A stretch of 16,981 nt of DNA from an uncultured Caulobacteraceae bacterium (GCA_937952995.1 CALFYB010000373.1:1-16981), one strand, 5' to 3'; counted from the stretch's first letter, positions 8,281-16,981 are shown. The notes: generated by a model not told the origin, from the sequence alone. Made by a program: numbers and translations.

Positions 8281-8514
8281 ATGCCCATTCGTGTCCAACT
8301 CGACCGCCTGCTTTATGACCGCCGCATGTCTCTGACCGAGCTTGCTGACCGGGTCGGGGTGACCATCGCCAACCTGTCGATCCTCAAGACCGGCAAGGCC
8401 AGAGCCATGCGCTTTTCCACGCTCGATGCCCTGTGCCGCGAGCTGGACTGCCAGCCCGGAGACCTGTTGGTCTTCGAGCCGGGTCCTGCCGATATAGAGG
8501 ATGAGTGGATCTAG
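8281..8514 (+). CDS. Small Xre-family transcriptional regulator (YozG-like)
   Basis: This 77-residue protein is almost entirely one helix-turn-helix domain: [24 protein letters not shown], recognition segment [19 protein letters not shown], and the closing [20 protein letters not shown] typical of YozG-type regulators. I chose the ATG at 8281, preceded by AGGA and matching the family start; the frame is open further upstream but reads into the DUF2975 gene. It probably represses the repeat-bearing promoter at 7638-7680. Its stop shares CTAG with the convergent rph stop. Confidence 0.92.
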   Translation: MPIRVQLDRLLYDRRMSLTELADRVGVTIANLSILKTGKARAMRFSTLDALCRELDCQPGDLLVFEPGPADIEDEWI

Positions 8515-9230
8515 GCCTCGCCGACCGCCACCTTTTGCAGGTGGACCAGTTCGTTGATCCCCTTGCGGGCCAGCCCGAACAGGCTGTCGAACTCGCCTTG
8601 GCTAAAGCCGCGCTTTTCGCCGGTCGCCTGGACCTCGACGATCTGACCGGTGCCGGTCAGGACGAAGTTGGCGTCGGCCTCGGCGTTAGAATCCTCTTCA
8701 TATTCAAGGTCTAGGACCGGAACGTCCTTATAGATGCCGCAGGAGATGGCCGCGACCACGTCGAGAATCGGATCGGCCTTGATGACGCCCTCTTCCATCA
8801 GGTGCTTGGTCGCCAGTCGAAGGGCAACCCACGCGCCGGTAATGGCGGCGGTGCGGGTGCCGCCATCAGCCTGAACCACGTCGCAGTCGACCGAGATTTG
8901 ACGCTCACCGAGGGCCTTGAGGTCGGTGACGGCGCGCAAGGAGCGCCCGATCAGGCGCTGGATCTCTTGGGTACGGCCCGATTGCTTGCCTTGAGCGGCC
9001 TCGCGGCGGCCACGGGTGTGGGTCGCGCGGGGCAGCATGCCATATTCAGCCGTCACCCAGCCTTGGCCCTTGCCGCGCAAGAAGCCGGGCACGCCCTCTT
9101 CGAGGCTGGCCGTGACCAAAACCTTGGTGTGGCCAAAGGTCACCAGGCAGGAGCCTTCTGCATAGCGATTGACGCCGGTTTCGAGGGTCACGGCACGCAA
9201 AGCATCGGGAAGGCGGGCGGAAGGGCGCAT
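8511..9230 (-). CDS. rph: Ribonuclease PH
   Basis: RNase PH is a phosphate-dependent 3'-5' exoribonuclease that trims tRNA 3' ends and takes part in rRNA turnover. The 239-residue product has the expected length and motifs: [32 protein letters not shown], the phosphate-binding region [34 protein letters not shown] (Rph signature), [20 protein letters not shown], and the [18 protein letters not shown] block with catalytic acidic residues nearby. It is divergent from hrcA, a common alphaproteobacterial arrangement, and convergent with the Xre gene, overlapping it by 4 bp. Confidence 0.97.
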   Translation of the reverse strand: MRPSARLPDALRAVTLETGVNRYAEGSCLVTFGHTKVLVTASLEEGVPGFLRGKGQGWVTAEYGMLPRATHTRGRREAAQGKQSGRTQEIQRLIGRSLRAVTDLKALGERQISVDCDVVQADGGTRTAAITGAWVALRLATKHLMEEGVIKADPILDVVAAISCGIYKDVPVLDLEYEEDSNAEADANFVLTGTGQIVEVQATGEKRGFSQGEFDSLFGLARKGINELVHLQKVAVGEA

Positions 9231-9249
9231 GGATCGGCTTTCTTTGAGA

Positions 9250-9267
9250 CCAACAGAGCGCTGTTGG
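9250..9267. repeat. 7-4-7 inverted repeat between rph and hrcA
   Basis: CCAACAG-AGCG-CTGTTGG is a perfect 7-bp inverted repeat with a 4-base centre, 19 bp upstream of the rph start codon. It could be an operator or a hairpin in the rph leader. A further CTGTTG follows at 9278-9283. It does not match the CIRCE element (TTAGCACTC-N9-GAGTGCTAA) expected for HrcA. Confidence 0.4.
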
Positions 9268-9289
9268 ACGGTTCATCTGTTGCAGACGC

Positions 9290-9317
9290 TTGCGCCTGCC
9301 TGTAGGGCGCTTATCCT
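9290..9317 (+). promoter_or_regulatory. Candidate promoter for hrcA-grpE
   Basis: TTGCGC (9290-9295) and TATCCT (9312-9317) are spaced by 16 bp and lie 55 bp upstream of the hrcA ATG. The match to a housekeeping promoter is reasonable but unproven; the extended element does not look like a sigma-32 site. Confidence 0.35.
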
Positions 9318-9372
9318 ATGGAAGTGGCGGGCCGTCCACGGCCCCTGACACACGGCCACTGATAAATTGATC

Positions 9373-10455
9373 ATGACCAGCTTTATTCAGGCCGGCATGC
9401 CTGCCTTGCGAACCCCATCTTTGGTCCAGCTTGACGAGCGTGCCCGCGACATCTTTCGAATGGTCGTCGAGACCTATCTGGAAACCGGCGAGCCCGTAGG
9501 GTCTCGGACCGTGTCCAAGGGCGGCGTGCACCTGTCTCCGGCCTCGATCCGCAACACGATGCAGGACTTGACGCAGCTCGGCCTTTTGGGCGCGCCCCAT
9601 TCCAGCGCGGGCCGGTTGCCGACCCATGCGGGCCTGCGCCTCTTTATCGACGGCCTGCTCGAAATTGGTGATCTCAGCGAGGCCGAGCGCCGCGAAATTG
9701 ATGCCGGAATGATGGGTCTCAATGGCGGGGTCGAAGGCGCGCTCGATGCGGCTACGGCCATGCTTTCGGCGCTGGCGGGCGGGGCGGGCGTGGTGGTCAC
9801 CCCTGTGCGCGAAGCTGGGGTCAAGCATGTCGAGTTTATCTCGCTGGGTGTCGATCAGGCCTTGGCGGTGATGGTCTTCGAAGACGGCACGGTCGAAAAC
9901 CGGCTGATGAACCGCCGCGCCGGGGTTACGCCCTCGTCGCTGCAAGAGGCCTCGAACTTTCTCAATAGCCGCCTGATGGGTCGCACCCTCTTGGAGACGC
10001 GCAGCGAGATGCGCAGCGAGCTGGACCGGGCCAAGCGCGAACTGAACGAGGCGGCCGCGCGTCTGGTCGAGGATGGACTTGCGGCCTGGAGCGGCGGCGA
10101 AGATGCCAACCGCGCCCTGATCGTCCGGGGCCGCGCCAAGCTGCTTGGCCAAGGTCCGGCGCTGGATGATCTCGAACGCGTGCGCATGTTGTTCGACGAT
10201 CTCGAACAGAAGGAACAGCTGATTGGGCTGCTGGACGATGTGAAGGCGGCCCAGGGCGTCAGCATTTTCATTGGCGCAGAAACACGATTGTTTTCACTTT
10301 CGGGTTCCGCTGTGATCGCGGCTCCCTATATGTCGGGCCGACAGAAGGTGGTTGGCGCGATCGGTGTGATCGGTCCGACAAGATTAAATTACGCTCGGGT
10401 CATTCCCTTGGTGGACTATACCGCCAAGATGATCGGGCGATTGCTAGATAGGTAA
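9373..10455 (+). CDS. hrcA: Heat-inducible transcription repressor HrcA
   Basis: HrcA represses chaperone operons (groESL in many alphaproteobacteria) by binding CIRCE elements; GroEL activates its folding. The 360-residue protein has the amino-terminal winged helix ([64 protein letters not shown], in order) and the central and carboxy-terminal HrcA domain ending [29 protein letters not shown] chose the ATG at 9373; a TTG two codons earlier is also in frame, and neither has a strong Shine-Dalgarno sequence. It is 10 bp from grpE, so the two are co-transcribed. No CIRCE element is visible in the window, so its targets lie elsewhere. Confidence 0.96.
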   Translation: MTSFIQAGMPALRTPSLVQLDERARDIFRMVVETYLETGEPVGSRTVSKGGVHLSPASIRNTMQDLTQLGLLGAPHSSAGRLPTHAGLRLFIDGLLEIGDLSEAERREIDAGMMGLNGGVEGALDAATAMLSALAGGAGVVVTPVREAGVKHVEFISLGVDQALAVMVFEDGTVENRLMNRRAGVTPSSLQEASNFLNSRLMGRTLLETRSEMRSELDRAKRELNEAAARLVEDGLAAWSGGEDANRALIVRGRAKLLGQGPALDDLERVRMLFDDLEQKEQLIGLLDDVKAAQGVSIFIGAETRLFSLSGSAVIAAPYMSGRQKVVGAIGVIGPTRLNYARVIPLVDYTAKMIGRLLDR

Positions 10456-10465
10456 GGAGTGCTGC

Positions 10466-11095
10466 ATGACTGAAGAAACCGCCCCCGCCGACGATATGGA
10501 TCAGGCTACGACTGACGATAGCCAGGCCGATGCCGCGCCAGAGGGCCCGTCCGTTGAGGCCCTGCAGGCCGAGATCGCCGCTCTGAAGGAGCAGATCCTG
10601 CGCTATGCCGCCGATGGGGAAAATCTTCGCCGCCGCACCGAGCGCGAAATGAACGATGCGCGCGCCTTTGCCATTCAAAAATTCGCAAAAGACCTGTTCG
10701 GCGTGTCGGACAATCTCAGCCGCGCGCTGCAGTCCATGCCGCGTGATGGTCTCGAAGGGGCGATCCAAAATCTCGTGCTCGGCATTGAGATGACGGAAAA
10801 GGAACTGTCGGGCGCGTTCGAGCGCAACGGCGTCAAGCGCGTCAATCCAGCCCGCGGTGACAAGTTCGATCCTCATCAGCATCAGGCCATGATGGAGCAG
10901 GACGACCCAGAGGTTAGCCCCGGCTCTGTGATCCAGGTCTTTGCGCCGGGCTATGAGCTGTTTGGCCGGGTTGTGCGTCCGGCCATGGTCGTGGTGGCGT
11001 CTAAGGCTTCGGGATCGGCTGAGCCGTCCGCTGCTGCCGGGGCCTATGGCCAGACGAGCGGTGAACCCGGCGCGGCTGTTGATCGTAAAGCGTAA
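10466..11095 (+). CDS. grpE: GrpE nucleotide-exchange factor for DnaK
   Basis: GrpE releases ADP from DnaK and is thought to act as a thermosensor. The 209-residue protein has an acidic disordered start (residues 1-28), a long coiled coil (about 29-70, with LRRRTEREMNDAR), and the beta-domain carrying the family signature FDPHQHQAMMEQDDPEVSPG through YELFGRVVRPAMVVVA. An Ala/Gly/Ser-rich tail follows. AAGGAG lies close before the ATG, right after hrcA. dnaK begins 4.7 kb downstream on the same strand. Confidence 0.97.
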   Translation: MTEETAPADDMDQATTDDSQADAAPEGPSVEALQAEIAALKEQILRYAADGENLRRRTEREMNDARAFAIQKFAKDLFGVSDNLSRALQSMPRDGLEGAIQNLVLGIEMTEKELSGAFERNGVKRVNPARGDKFDPHQHQAMMEQDDPEVSPGSVIQVFAPGYELFGRVVRPAMVVVASKASGSAEPSAAAGAYGQTSGEPGAAVDRKA

Positions 11096-11105
11096 AAATA
11101 GAGTG

Positions 11106-11130
11106 CCCTGAGGCCTTTAGGGTCTCAGGG
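11106..11130. terminator. Hairpin terminator between grpE and the convergent hydrolase gene
   Basis: CCCTGAG (11106-11112) pairs perfectly with CTCAGGG (11124-11130) across an 11-base loop. This lies in the 55-bp gap between convergent genes. A short T-containing stretch (TCCTTT) follows on the plus strand. A-rich bases precede the hairpin (GTAAAAATAG), giving U residues on the other strand, so it may work in both directions. Confidence 0.6.
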
Positions 11131-11150
11131 TCCTTTGAGCTTAGTGGCCT

Positions 11151-12050
11151 CTACTTTTTTGGGGTTCTGGGCTTAACGCCATTCTTCGCAAAATGATCGA
11201 GCATCCGCTGCCAGCCATCGGTCGCGGCCGCTTGGTTGTAGGTCTCGCGATAGTCGGCATGGAACCCGTGCTGGGCCTCAGGATAGACGATCAGGTCGCT
11301 ACCCTTCTTTCGCGCGGCGACCAATGCCGCCTTGAGGGCGTCTGTATCCGCCTGCGGGATGCCTCTGTCCTTGCCGCCATAGAGCCCCAGAACCGGCGCG
11401 TGGAGTTGGGGCACCACATCGATGGGCCAGAGCCGGTCTTCTGCACCTAAGAACCCACCAGCCGCGGGCTTGGAGGTGCGACCATACCACGCCACTGAGG
11501 CCTTAAACTCTTTGAACTGGGCTGGGGCCATCCACGCCACCGCGCCGCCCCAGCAAAAGCCGGTCAGGGCAAAGCGCTTTTCGGCAAAGCTCTGCTGCTT
11601 AGCCCAGTCTAGGGTTGCGGCTATGTCGCTCATGACCTGAACGTTGGTTGCCGTTTCAACGATCTTTTGGATCGCCTTGAAGTCCTTCAGCGGGGCTGGA
11701 TCACCGGCGCGATGGAAGAAGGCGGGCGCGATGGCGACATAGCCAAGCTTGGCCAAGCGGCGGCAGACATCGCGGATATATTCATGCACCCCAAAGACCT
11801 CGGACACCACGATGACCACCGGATAGCGGCCCTTGGCATCTGGCCGCGCGACATAGGCGGGCAGCGGAGATTCGGGATGGGGGAAGGTCTCTTCGCTGGT
11901 GATCAGGCCGACGGTGTCGGTGACGATTGGCTCAGCCTGTGCCGACACGGAGTAGGCGGCGAAACCGGCAAAGAACAGACCGGCAATGCCGCGCCGCGAC
12001 ATATGAAAATCTTGCGGCTCGGAGCCTTCGGGGCGAGTGAGCGAAACCAT
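11151..12050 (-). CDS. Dienelactone hydrolase-family protein with twin-arginine signal
   Basis: This is an alpha/beta hydrolase of the DLH family, which opens lactone or related ester bonds. The 299-residue product carries the triad: nucleophile C166 in GFCWGG, D228 in YGGKDRG and H261 in AQHGFHADYR. The oxyanion-side block VVIVVSEVFGVHEYIRDVCRRLA is also typical. The start MVSL...MSRRGIAGLFFAGFAAYSVSAQA (shown abbreviated) has a twin-arginine motif at residues 19-20, a hydrophobic stretch and an AQA cleavage site, so Tat export to the periplasm is likely. AAGGA precedes the ATG at 12050; the ATG at residue 17 is an alternative start. The physiological substrate is unknown. Confidence 0.92.
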   Translation of the reverse strand: MVSLTRPEGSEPQDFHMSRRGIAGLFFAGFAAYSVSAQAEPIVTDTVGLITSEETFPHPESPLPAYVARPDAKGRYPVVIVVSEVFGVHEYIRDVCRRLAKLGYVAIAPAFFHRAGDPAPLKDFKAIQKIVETATNVQVMSDIAATLDWAKQQSFAEKRFALTGFCWGGAVAWMAPAQFKEFKASVAWYGRTSKPAAGGFLGAEDRLWPIDVVPQLHAPVLGLYGGKDRGIPQADTDALKAALVAARKKGSDLIVYPEAQHGFHADYRETYNQAAATDGWQRMLDHFAKNGVKPRTPKK

Positions 12051-12139
12051 GGGTCAATCCTTCGCATGGGCCGTCTGTGGGAGCTGTCTGGCGGCCATCT
12101 TTTCGTGCCCGCTTAAATTGCGGCCTTATGGCCCGACTG

Positions 12140-12751
12140 TCAAAGGATCACCGACCCTGCGGCTCTCACCCTGCGAAGGGTGAGGTTGAAACGTCCGCCG
12201 CTGGCCAGCAGGCGCGAGGACCCGGCCAGCACCCGATCAATCCCGTGAAACGCCAAGCGGTCTTCTCCGGCCAAGAGGCAAACATCGCCAGAGGCCAGCC
12301 GCACCGACCGTGTCTTACCGCCGCGCGTCGTGCCTCCGATGCGAAAGACCGCCGTATCGCCAAGCGAGATAGACAGAACGGCGAAACCAAAATCGGCCTC
12401 GTCGCGATCCTGATGCAGACCCATCCGCGCGGTCGGGCCATAGAGATTGATCAGGCAGGCCTCGGGCGGAACCACCGGATCGACCAGCTGCGACCAAAGA
12501 TCAAGCAGGGCTTGCGGGATCGCTGGCCAAGGCTTGCCCGTCTCCGGATGATGGTCCTGATAGCGATAGCCCGCCCGGTCCGACATCCAGCCTAAGGGCC
12601 CGCAATTGGTCATCCGCACCGAAAAGGGCTGTCCCCCCGGCGTCACCGGCGTGAACAGAGGGGCGGCGGCAATGACGCGCTCCACCTCGGCCACCAGATC
12701 GCTCTGGGCCTTGGGGTCAAGCCGTCCGGGCAGGAGTTGAAAACCGCTCAT
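12140..12751 (-). CDS. alkB: AlkB-type alpha-ketoglutarate-dependent dioxygenase (alkylated DNA/RNA repair)
   Basis: AlkB oxidatively removes N1-methyladenine and N3-methylcytosine damage using Fe(II), 2-oxoglutarate and oxygen. The 203-residue product from the ATG at 12751 shows NLYGPTARMGLHQDRDE with iron ligands H113 and D115, VLSISLGDTAVFRIGG, LLAGEDRLAFHGIDRV with H169, and GRFNLTLRR with the 2-oxoglutarate-binding arginines R187 and R193. The frame is open further upstream to 12862, but that part overlaps the divergent aminopeptidase start and lacks family similarity. No strong Shine-Dalgarno sequence precedes 12751. It lies 89 bp upstream of the hydrolase gene on the same strand. Confidence 0.93.
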   Translation of the reverse strand: MSGFQLLPGRLDPKAQSDLVAEVERVIAAAPLFTPVTPGGQPFSVRMTNCGPLGWMSDRAGYRYQDHHPETGKPWPAIPQALLDLWSQLVDPVVPPEACLINLYGPTARMGLHQDRDEADFGFAVLSISLGDTAVFRIGGTTRGGKTRSVRLASGDVCLLAGEDRLAFHGIDRVLAGSSRLLASGGRFNLTLRRVRAAGSVIL

Positions 12752-12860
12752 TCGGCTTAGATGGATCAAGGACGGCCATGTTCCAAGGGCTGGCGTTGAA
12801 TGGGTCGCTAATCTTCTGTAAGCCCCATTGAAACTAAACCTAGAGATGGCGGAAAAGATC

Positions 12861-15527
12861 ATGCGGCAGACGGGCCAGATTTCGAAAAAGACCCTTTGGT
12901 TGGGCGCTGTCAGCGCAGCCTGTTTCTTCGCCCTGGGCAGTGCTCAGGCCCTGTCGGCTCCGGCTCAGACAGAGGCGGCCAGCCAGCGTCAGGTCTTGCC
13001 CAATGAGGTCACCCCCAGCCGCTATGACATTCAGATCAAGCCCGATGCGGCCAAGATGCGCTTTGACGGCAAGGTCACCATTGCCATCACCGTCAAGCGG
13101 CCAACCCAGAGCCTGACCCTCAATGCCGCAGACCTGACCTTTTCGAAGGTGGTCTTGAGCGGCCATGAGGCCGAGACCCCGACGATCGCGTTCGATACCG
13201 AGGTCCAGACCGCCAAGATCAGCTTTGCCGCTCCAATCCAGCCGGGCGATTACAGCCTGACCATCGACTATGCGGGCCTGATCAACACCCAGTCGCGCGG
13301 CCTGTTCGCGGTCGATTATGAGGACGCAAACGGCAAGGGCCAGATGCTGGTCACCCAGTTTGAAGCCCCTGACGCGCGGCGCTTTGTGCCCAGCTGGGAT
13401 GAGCCATCGCGCAAGGCGGTCTTTGCCCTAGAGGCCATTGTGCCCGAAGGCCGCATGGCCCTGTCCAATATGCCCGAGGTTTCCAGTCAATCAGTCGGCG
13501 GTGGCCTGAAGGCGGTTCGGTTCGCGCCGACGCCAAAGATGAGCAGCTATCTGCTGTTCTTTGGGGTCGGTGACCTAGAGCGGCGCACCATCAAGGTCGG
13601 GACGGTCGATGTCGGGGTCGTCACCAAGCGCGGTGATCTGGATCAGGGCCAGACGGCTCTGGAAGATGCTGCCAAGATCCTTGTTCAGTACAATGACTAT
13701 TTTGGCACGGCCTATCCCCTGCCCAAGCTTGATAACCTCGCCGTGCCTAATGGCGGCGGCTTTGGCGCGATGGAAAACTGGGGAGCCATCCTCTATTTCG
13801 ACCGGGTACTGTTGCTCGACCCCAAACGTTCGAACGAGGCCGATCGGCAAGATGTCTTTGCCACGGTGGCCCACGAGGTGGCGCACCAGTGGTTCGGCGA
13901 TCTGGTCACCATGGCCTGGTGGGATGATATCTGGCTGAATGAGGGTTTCGCCTCGTGGATGGAAACCCGCGTTTCCGACAAGATGCACCCGGACTGGAAG
14001 TCTTGGCTGCAGGCCGAATCGGGCAAGGAATATGCTCTGAGCCTCGACGCAAAGTCATCGACTCACCCGGTGGTTCAGACGGTCAATACGGTCGAGCAGG
14101 TGTCGCAAGCCTTTGACGCCATCACCTATCAAAAGGGTCAAGCGGTCATCCGGATGCTGGAGGACTATGCCGGCGAGGCACCCTTCCGAGAGGGCGTGCG
14201 GGCCTATATGCGCACCCATGCCTATGGCAACACCATCACCAGCGACCTTTGGAGCGCGGTTCAGGCTGCGGCCCATAAGCCGATCATGGCGATTGCGGAT
14301 GATTTTGTTCGTCAGCCGGGCGTGCCGCTGATCACCCTGCAAAGCGCTGTCTGCAGCAAGGGACAGACGACCATCACCCTTCGTCAGGGTCGGTTCGGAC
14401 TGGACGATGCCTCGAAGGTTTCAGGCGCGTGGCGCGTGCCGGTGCGGGTGGCCGTGTTGGGACAGGCTGGAACCCAGACGGTCTTGACCAGCGGCAAGCC
14501 GGTGACCAAGGCGGTGATCGCAGGCTGCGGGCCCATTAAGCTCAATGCGGGGCAGCCAGGCTATTTCCGGTCCAACTATGCGCCAGCTCTCAAGGCCGCT
14601 TTGACGGTGCGGTTTGACGATCTGGAGGCCAGTGACCAGCTTGGCCTGCTCAATGATGGCTTCGCCCTGACCCAAGGCGGCTATGCGCCCATCGGCGACT
14701 ATCTGGACCTTTCAAGCCGCGTTGGGCCCTCCAGCGATCCAACGGTCATGGAGCGGACTCAAGCTAATCTTGGGCGTTTAAGTGGTCTTTTTGACGGTAA
14801 TCCGCGTCAAGGCGCGATGAACGCTTACGGCCGTTCTGTGCTCAATCCCGTCTTTGCCAAGGTTGGCTGGCGTCCGGCGACCGGTGAGTCGCCGCGTGTG
14901 GGCCTGCTGCGCCTGTCGCTGATTTCGGCCTTGGGCCGGTTTGATGATCCTGCGGTGGTGGCCGAGGCCAAGCGCCGCTTTCTTGCCGCAGACACCGATC
15001 CGCAGGCCATGCCCGGCGATATCCGCTCGGCTGTTCAGTCGGCGGCGCTTCGCCATGCCGACCAGGTCCTGTTCGACGAGGCCCTGCGCCGTGCAAAATC
15101 GGCCAAGAGCCAGATGGAGCGCAATGATCTGTTCTCAGCCATGGCGGGGGTGCGAGACCCGGTTCTGGCCAAACAGATGCTGGACCTCGCAATCAGTGAC
15201 ACGGTGCCTGTGACCATCGGTCCGCGTCTGATCCAGCGCCTCTCTGGCAACCATGAGGCCATGGCTTGGCAGTTTTCGCTCGATCATCTGGACCAGATTG
15301 CAAAGGGCCTCGACTCGATGGCATCGGCACAATTCATGCCTAGCCTGCTGTCCGGAACCGAAGACCCGGCCATGGTTGAAACGCTCGCCGCCTATATCGA
15401 AAAGTCGGTTCGTCCAAGCGATCGCGCCAGAGCCAATGCGGCCCTCGCCAGTGCGCGCCAAAATGTCCGCTTCAAAACCGAACAGCTCGGCCGGGTCGAT
15501 TCATGGTTGCGGAAAAAGGGTTTTTAA
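12861..15527 (+). CDS. Exported M1-family zinc aminopeptidase
   Basis: The enzyme removes amino-terminal residues from peptides. The roughly 888-residue protein has a Sec-type signal peptide (QISKKTLWLGAVSAACFFALGSAQAL, shown as basic start plus hydrophobic core with an AQA-like site), so it acts in the periplasm or outside. The catalytic core has GAMEN at 302-306, the zinc motif HEVAH at 338-342 with the third ligand E361 in WLNEGFASW, and a helical ERAP1-like carboxy-terminal domain to the end. ATG at 12861 (GGAAAAG upstream) and ATG at 12846 are both possible starts. The gene is divergent from alkB with about 109 bp between starts. It is not the four-domain cytosolic PepN type, so I give no symbol. 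Confidence 0.94.
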   Translation: MRQTGQISKKTLWLGAVSAACFFALGSAQALSAPAQTEAASQRQVLPNEVTPSRYDIQIKPDAAKMRFDGKVTIAITVKRPTQSLTLNAADLTFSKVVLSGHEAETPTIAFDTEVQTAKISFAAPIQPGDYSLTIDYAGLINTQSRGLFAVDYEDANGKGQMLVTQFEAPDARRFVPSWDEPSRKAVFALEAIVPEGRMALSNMPEVSSQSVGGGLKAVRFAPTPKMSSYLLFFGVGDLERRTIKVGTVDVGVVTKRGDLDQGQTALEDAAKILVQYNDYFGTAYPLPKLDNLAVPNGGGFGAMENWGAILYFDRVLLLDPKRSNEADRQDVFATVAHEVAHQWFGDLVTMAWWDDIWLNEGFASWMETRVSDKMHPDWKSWLQAESGKEYALSLDAKSSTHPVVQTVNTVEQVSQAFDAITYQKGQAVIRMLEDYAGEAPFREGVRAYMRTHAYGNTITSDLWSAVQAAAHKPIMAIADDFVRQPGVPLITLQSAVCSKGQTTITLRQGRFGLDDASKVSGAWRVPVRVAVLGQAGTQTVLTSGKPVTKAVIAGCGPIKLNAGQPGYFRSNYAPALKAALTVRFDDLEASDQLGLLNDGFALTQGGYAPIGDYLDLSSRVGPSSDPTVMERTQANLGRLSGLFDGNPRQGAMNAYGRSVLNPVFAKVGWRPATGESPRVGLLRLSLISALGRFDDPAVVAEAKRRFLAADTDPQAMPGDIRSAVQSAALRHADQVLFDEALRRAKSAKSQMERNDLFSAMAGVRDPVLAKQMLDLAISDTVPVTIGPRLIQRLSGNHEAMAWQFSLDHLDQIAKGLDSMASAQFMPSLLSGTEDPAMVETLAAYIEKSVRPSDRARANAALASARQNVRFKTEQLGRVDSWLRKKGF

Positions 15528-15590
15528 GGTCCATGAGGGCCTCGAAGACGTGATTATGTGAAAGTCCACACATTCGTTGGGTCATTAGCC

Positions 15591-15618
15591 CTTGCTAAGA
15601 CCCTATGGCTGCCCATAT
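15591..15618 (+). promoter_or_regulatory. Sigma-32-type heat-shock promoter of dnaK
   Basis: CTTG (15591-15594) and CCCATAT (15612-15618) are spaced by 17 bp, matching the alphaproteobacterial sigma-32 pattern (CTTG plus a CCCAT-type -10 element). It lies 165 bp upstream of the dnaK ATG in the 255-bp gap after the aminopeptidase gene, and would give a long 5' leader. Heat induction is the expected behaviour, by inference from Caulobacter dnaK. Confidence 0.65.
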
Positions 15619-15665
15619 GCGGCTTCGCAGCGAGTGTTTATCGCATGGCATTTAACGACCGTTGA

Positions 15666-16670
<1,005 letters not shown>

Positions 16671-16813
16671 AGCAGGGCTGATCTGTTGAAGTCCGCGACC
16701 CCTTGATTCCTGACAGAGTCACGGCCCGGGCTATGCCCCATGGTTACCACAATATTTTTCATGCGCGGAAACTAGGACGCCGCGACGGCTCCGTCACGTA
16801 CGTGGTCGAGTTC
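16671..16813. other. Unassigned segment between the mqo and pth-like fragments
   Basis: This 143-bp stretch holds no gene I can recognise. The left part could be the 5' flank of the mqo fragment. Composition shifts from AT-containing (AATATTTTTCATG around 16751) to very GC-rich with CG-rich words from about 16770, so at least one more junction probably lies inside. A plus-strand frame from an ATG at 16733 stays open to the end, but it runs antisense to the Pth-like motif and I recognise nothing in it. Confidence 0.4.
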
Positions 16814-16981
16814 TCACGCGGCGACGAGGAAGCCGACGTTGTGGCGCGTGCCGACGTACTCGTCGCCAGGGTTGCCGATGCCGACCAAGTGGGCGCGGAA
16901 GATGTATTCGCCCGCGCGCGGAGCCTCGAACGTCGCGGACAACGTCGCGTCGTTGAAGATCCGCATCTGGTCTTCGGTCCG
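16814..16981 (-). CDS. Open frame with peptidyl-tRNA hydrolase signature joined to an unrelated amino-terminal part (partial)
   Basis: Read from the window edge, 55 codons end at a TGA (16814-16816). Residues 32-54 are LVGIGNPGDEYVGTRHNVGF plus LVA, the start of peptidyl-tRNA hydrolase (Pth). They include the GNPG loop with the catalytic-region asparagine and the TRHN motif with the active-site histidine. In real Pth this lies at the very amino terminus and continues for about 170 more residues. Here it is preceded by 31 residues (ATFEAPRAGEYIFRA) that look like a beta-sandwich of a secreted or C1q-like protein, and it stops right after the motif. The motif is strong; the surroundings suggest another chimeric join. 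A single C1q-like domain that happens to mimic Pth is possible but less likely. Confidence 0.5.
   Translation of the reverse strand, partial: RTEDQMRIFNDATLSATFEAPRAGEYIFRAHLVGIGNPGDEYVGTRHNVGFLVAA

Noticed and set aside
9046..9824. Several open frames antisense to rph and hrcA.
   Set aside because: They are out-of-frame shadows of well-identified genes, with no family resemblance and Arg/Ser/Pro-rich composition typical of such shadows.
12752..12862. Upstream extension of alkB giving a 240-residue form.
   Set aside because: The extra residues do not resemble AlkB, and the extension would overlap the divergent aminopeptidase start and its promoter region.
16733..16981. Plus-strand frame from ATG 16733 that stays open to the window end; its start (MPHG, then ARKLGR) faintly recalls ribosomal protein L17.
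   Set aside because: The L17 resemblance is a few residues and does not continue. The strand opposite carries the much stronger Pth motif.

Overview
The window looks like chromosomal DNA from an alphaproteobacterium, most likely of the family Caulobacteraceae. Four things point there: moderately high GC with GCC/GGC-rich codons, the gene groupings rsmI-yraN-gshB-comM and hrcA-grpE divergent from rph, a DnaK amino terminus of the Caulobacter type, and a near-perfect CtrA box upstream of comM. No rRNA or tRNA gene is present, so the placement is an inference.

Layout. Positions 1-3908 (minus strand) hold rsmI, yraN, gshB and comM. comM is broken by an in-frame TAA, and its reading frame then continues intact to the window edge. 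A RES/Xre toxin-antitoxin pair with a clear operator-promoter follows at 4028-5221. Positions 5249-6990 (minus) hold hemW and rdgB. Three plus-strand genes at 7015-8514 (a YibF-like glutathione S-transferase, a DUF2975 membrane protein and a small Xre regulator) separate rdgB from its usual partner rph (8511-9230, minus). Divergent from rph is hrcA-grpE (9373-11095), closed by a hairpin terminator. Next come a Tat-exported dienelactone hydrolase and an AlkB-type dioxygenase (both minus), then a large exported M1 aminopeptidase (12861-15527, plus). dnaK (plus) starts at 15783, behind a good sigma-32-type promoter.

The housekeeping content is coherent: protein quality control (hrcA, grpE, dnaK), RNA processing and modification (rph, rsmI), nucleotide-pool and alkylation repair (rdgB, alkB), thiol metabolism (gshB, gst), a heme chaperone (hemW) and DNA uptake or recombination (comM).

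The last ~600 bases are not coherent. DnaK turns into an HscA-type sequence inside the conserved ATPase motif. About 100 bases later the strand switches to the amino terminus of malate:quinone oxidoreductase in the opposite direction. The final ~170 bases carry a peptidyl-tRNA hydrolase signature joined to an unrelated segment. Short gene pieces joined at conserved or ambiguous points look most like a chimeric contig end (assembly or amplification artefact), so nothing to the right of about 16345 should be taken as the genome's real order without read support. I found no convincing new defence or mobile system. The most interesting biological signals are the CtrA box with the interrupted comM, and the two small regulator-containing modules placed within otherwise conserved gene strings.
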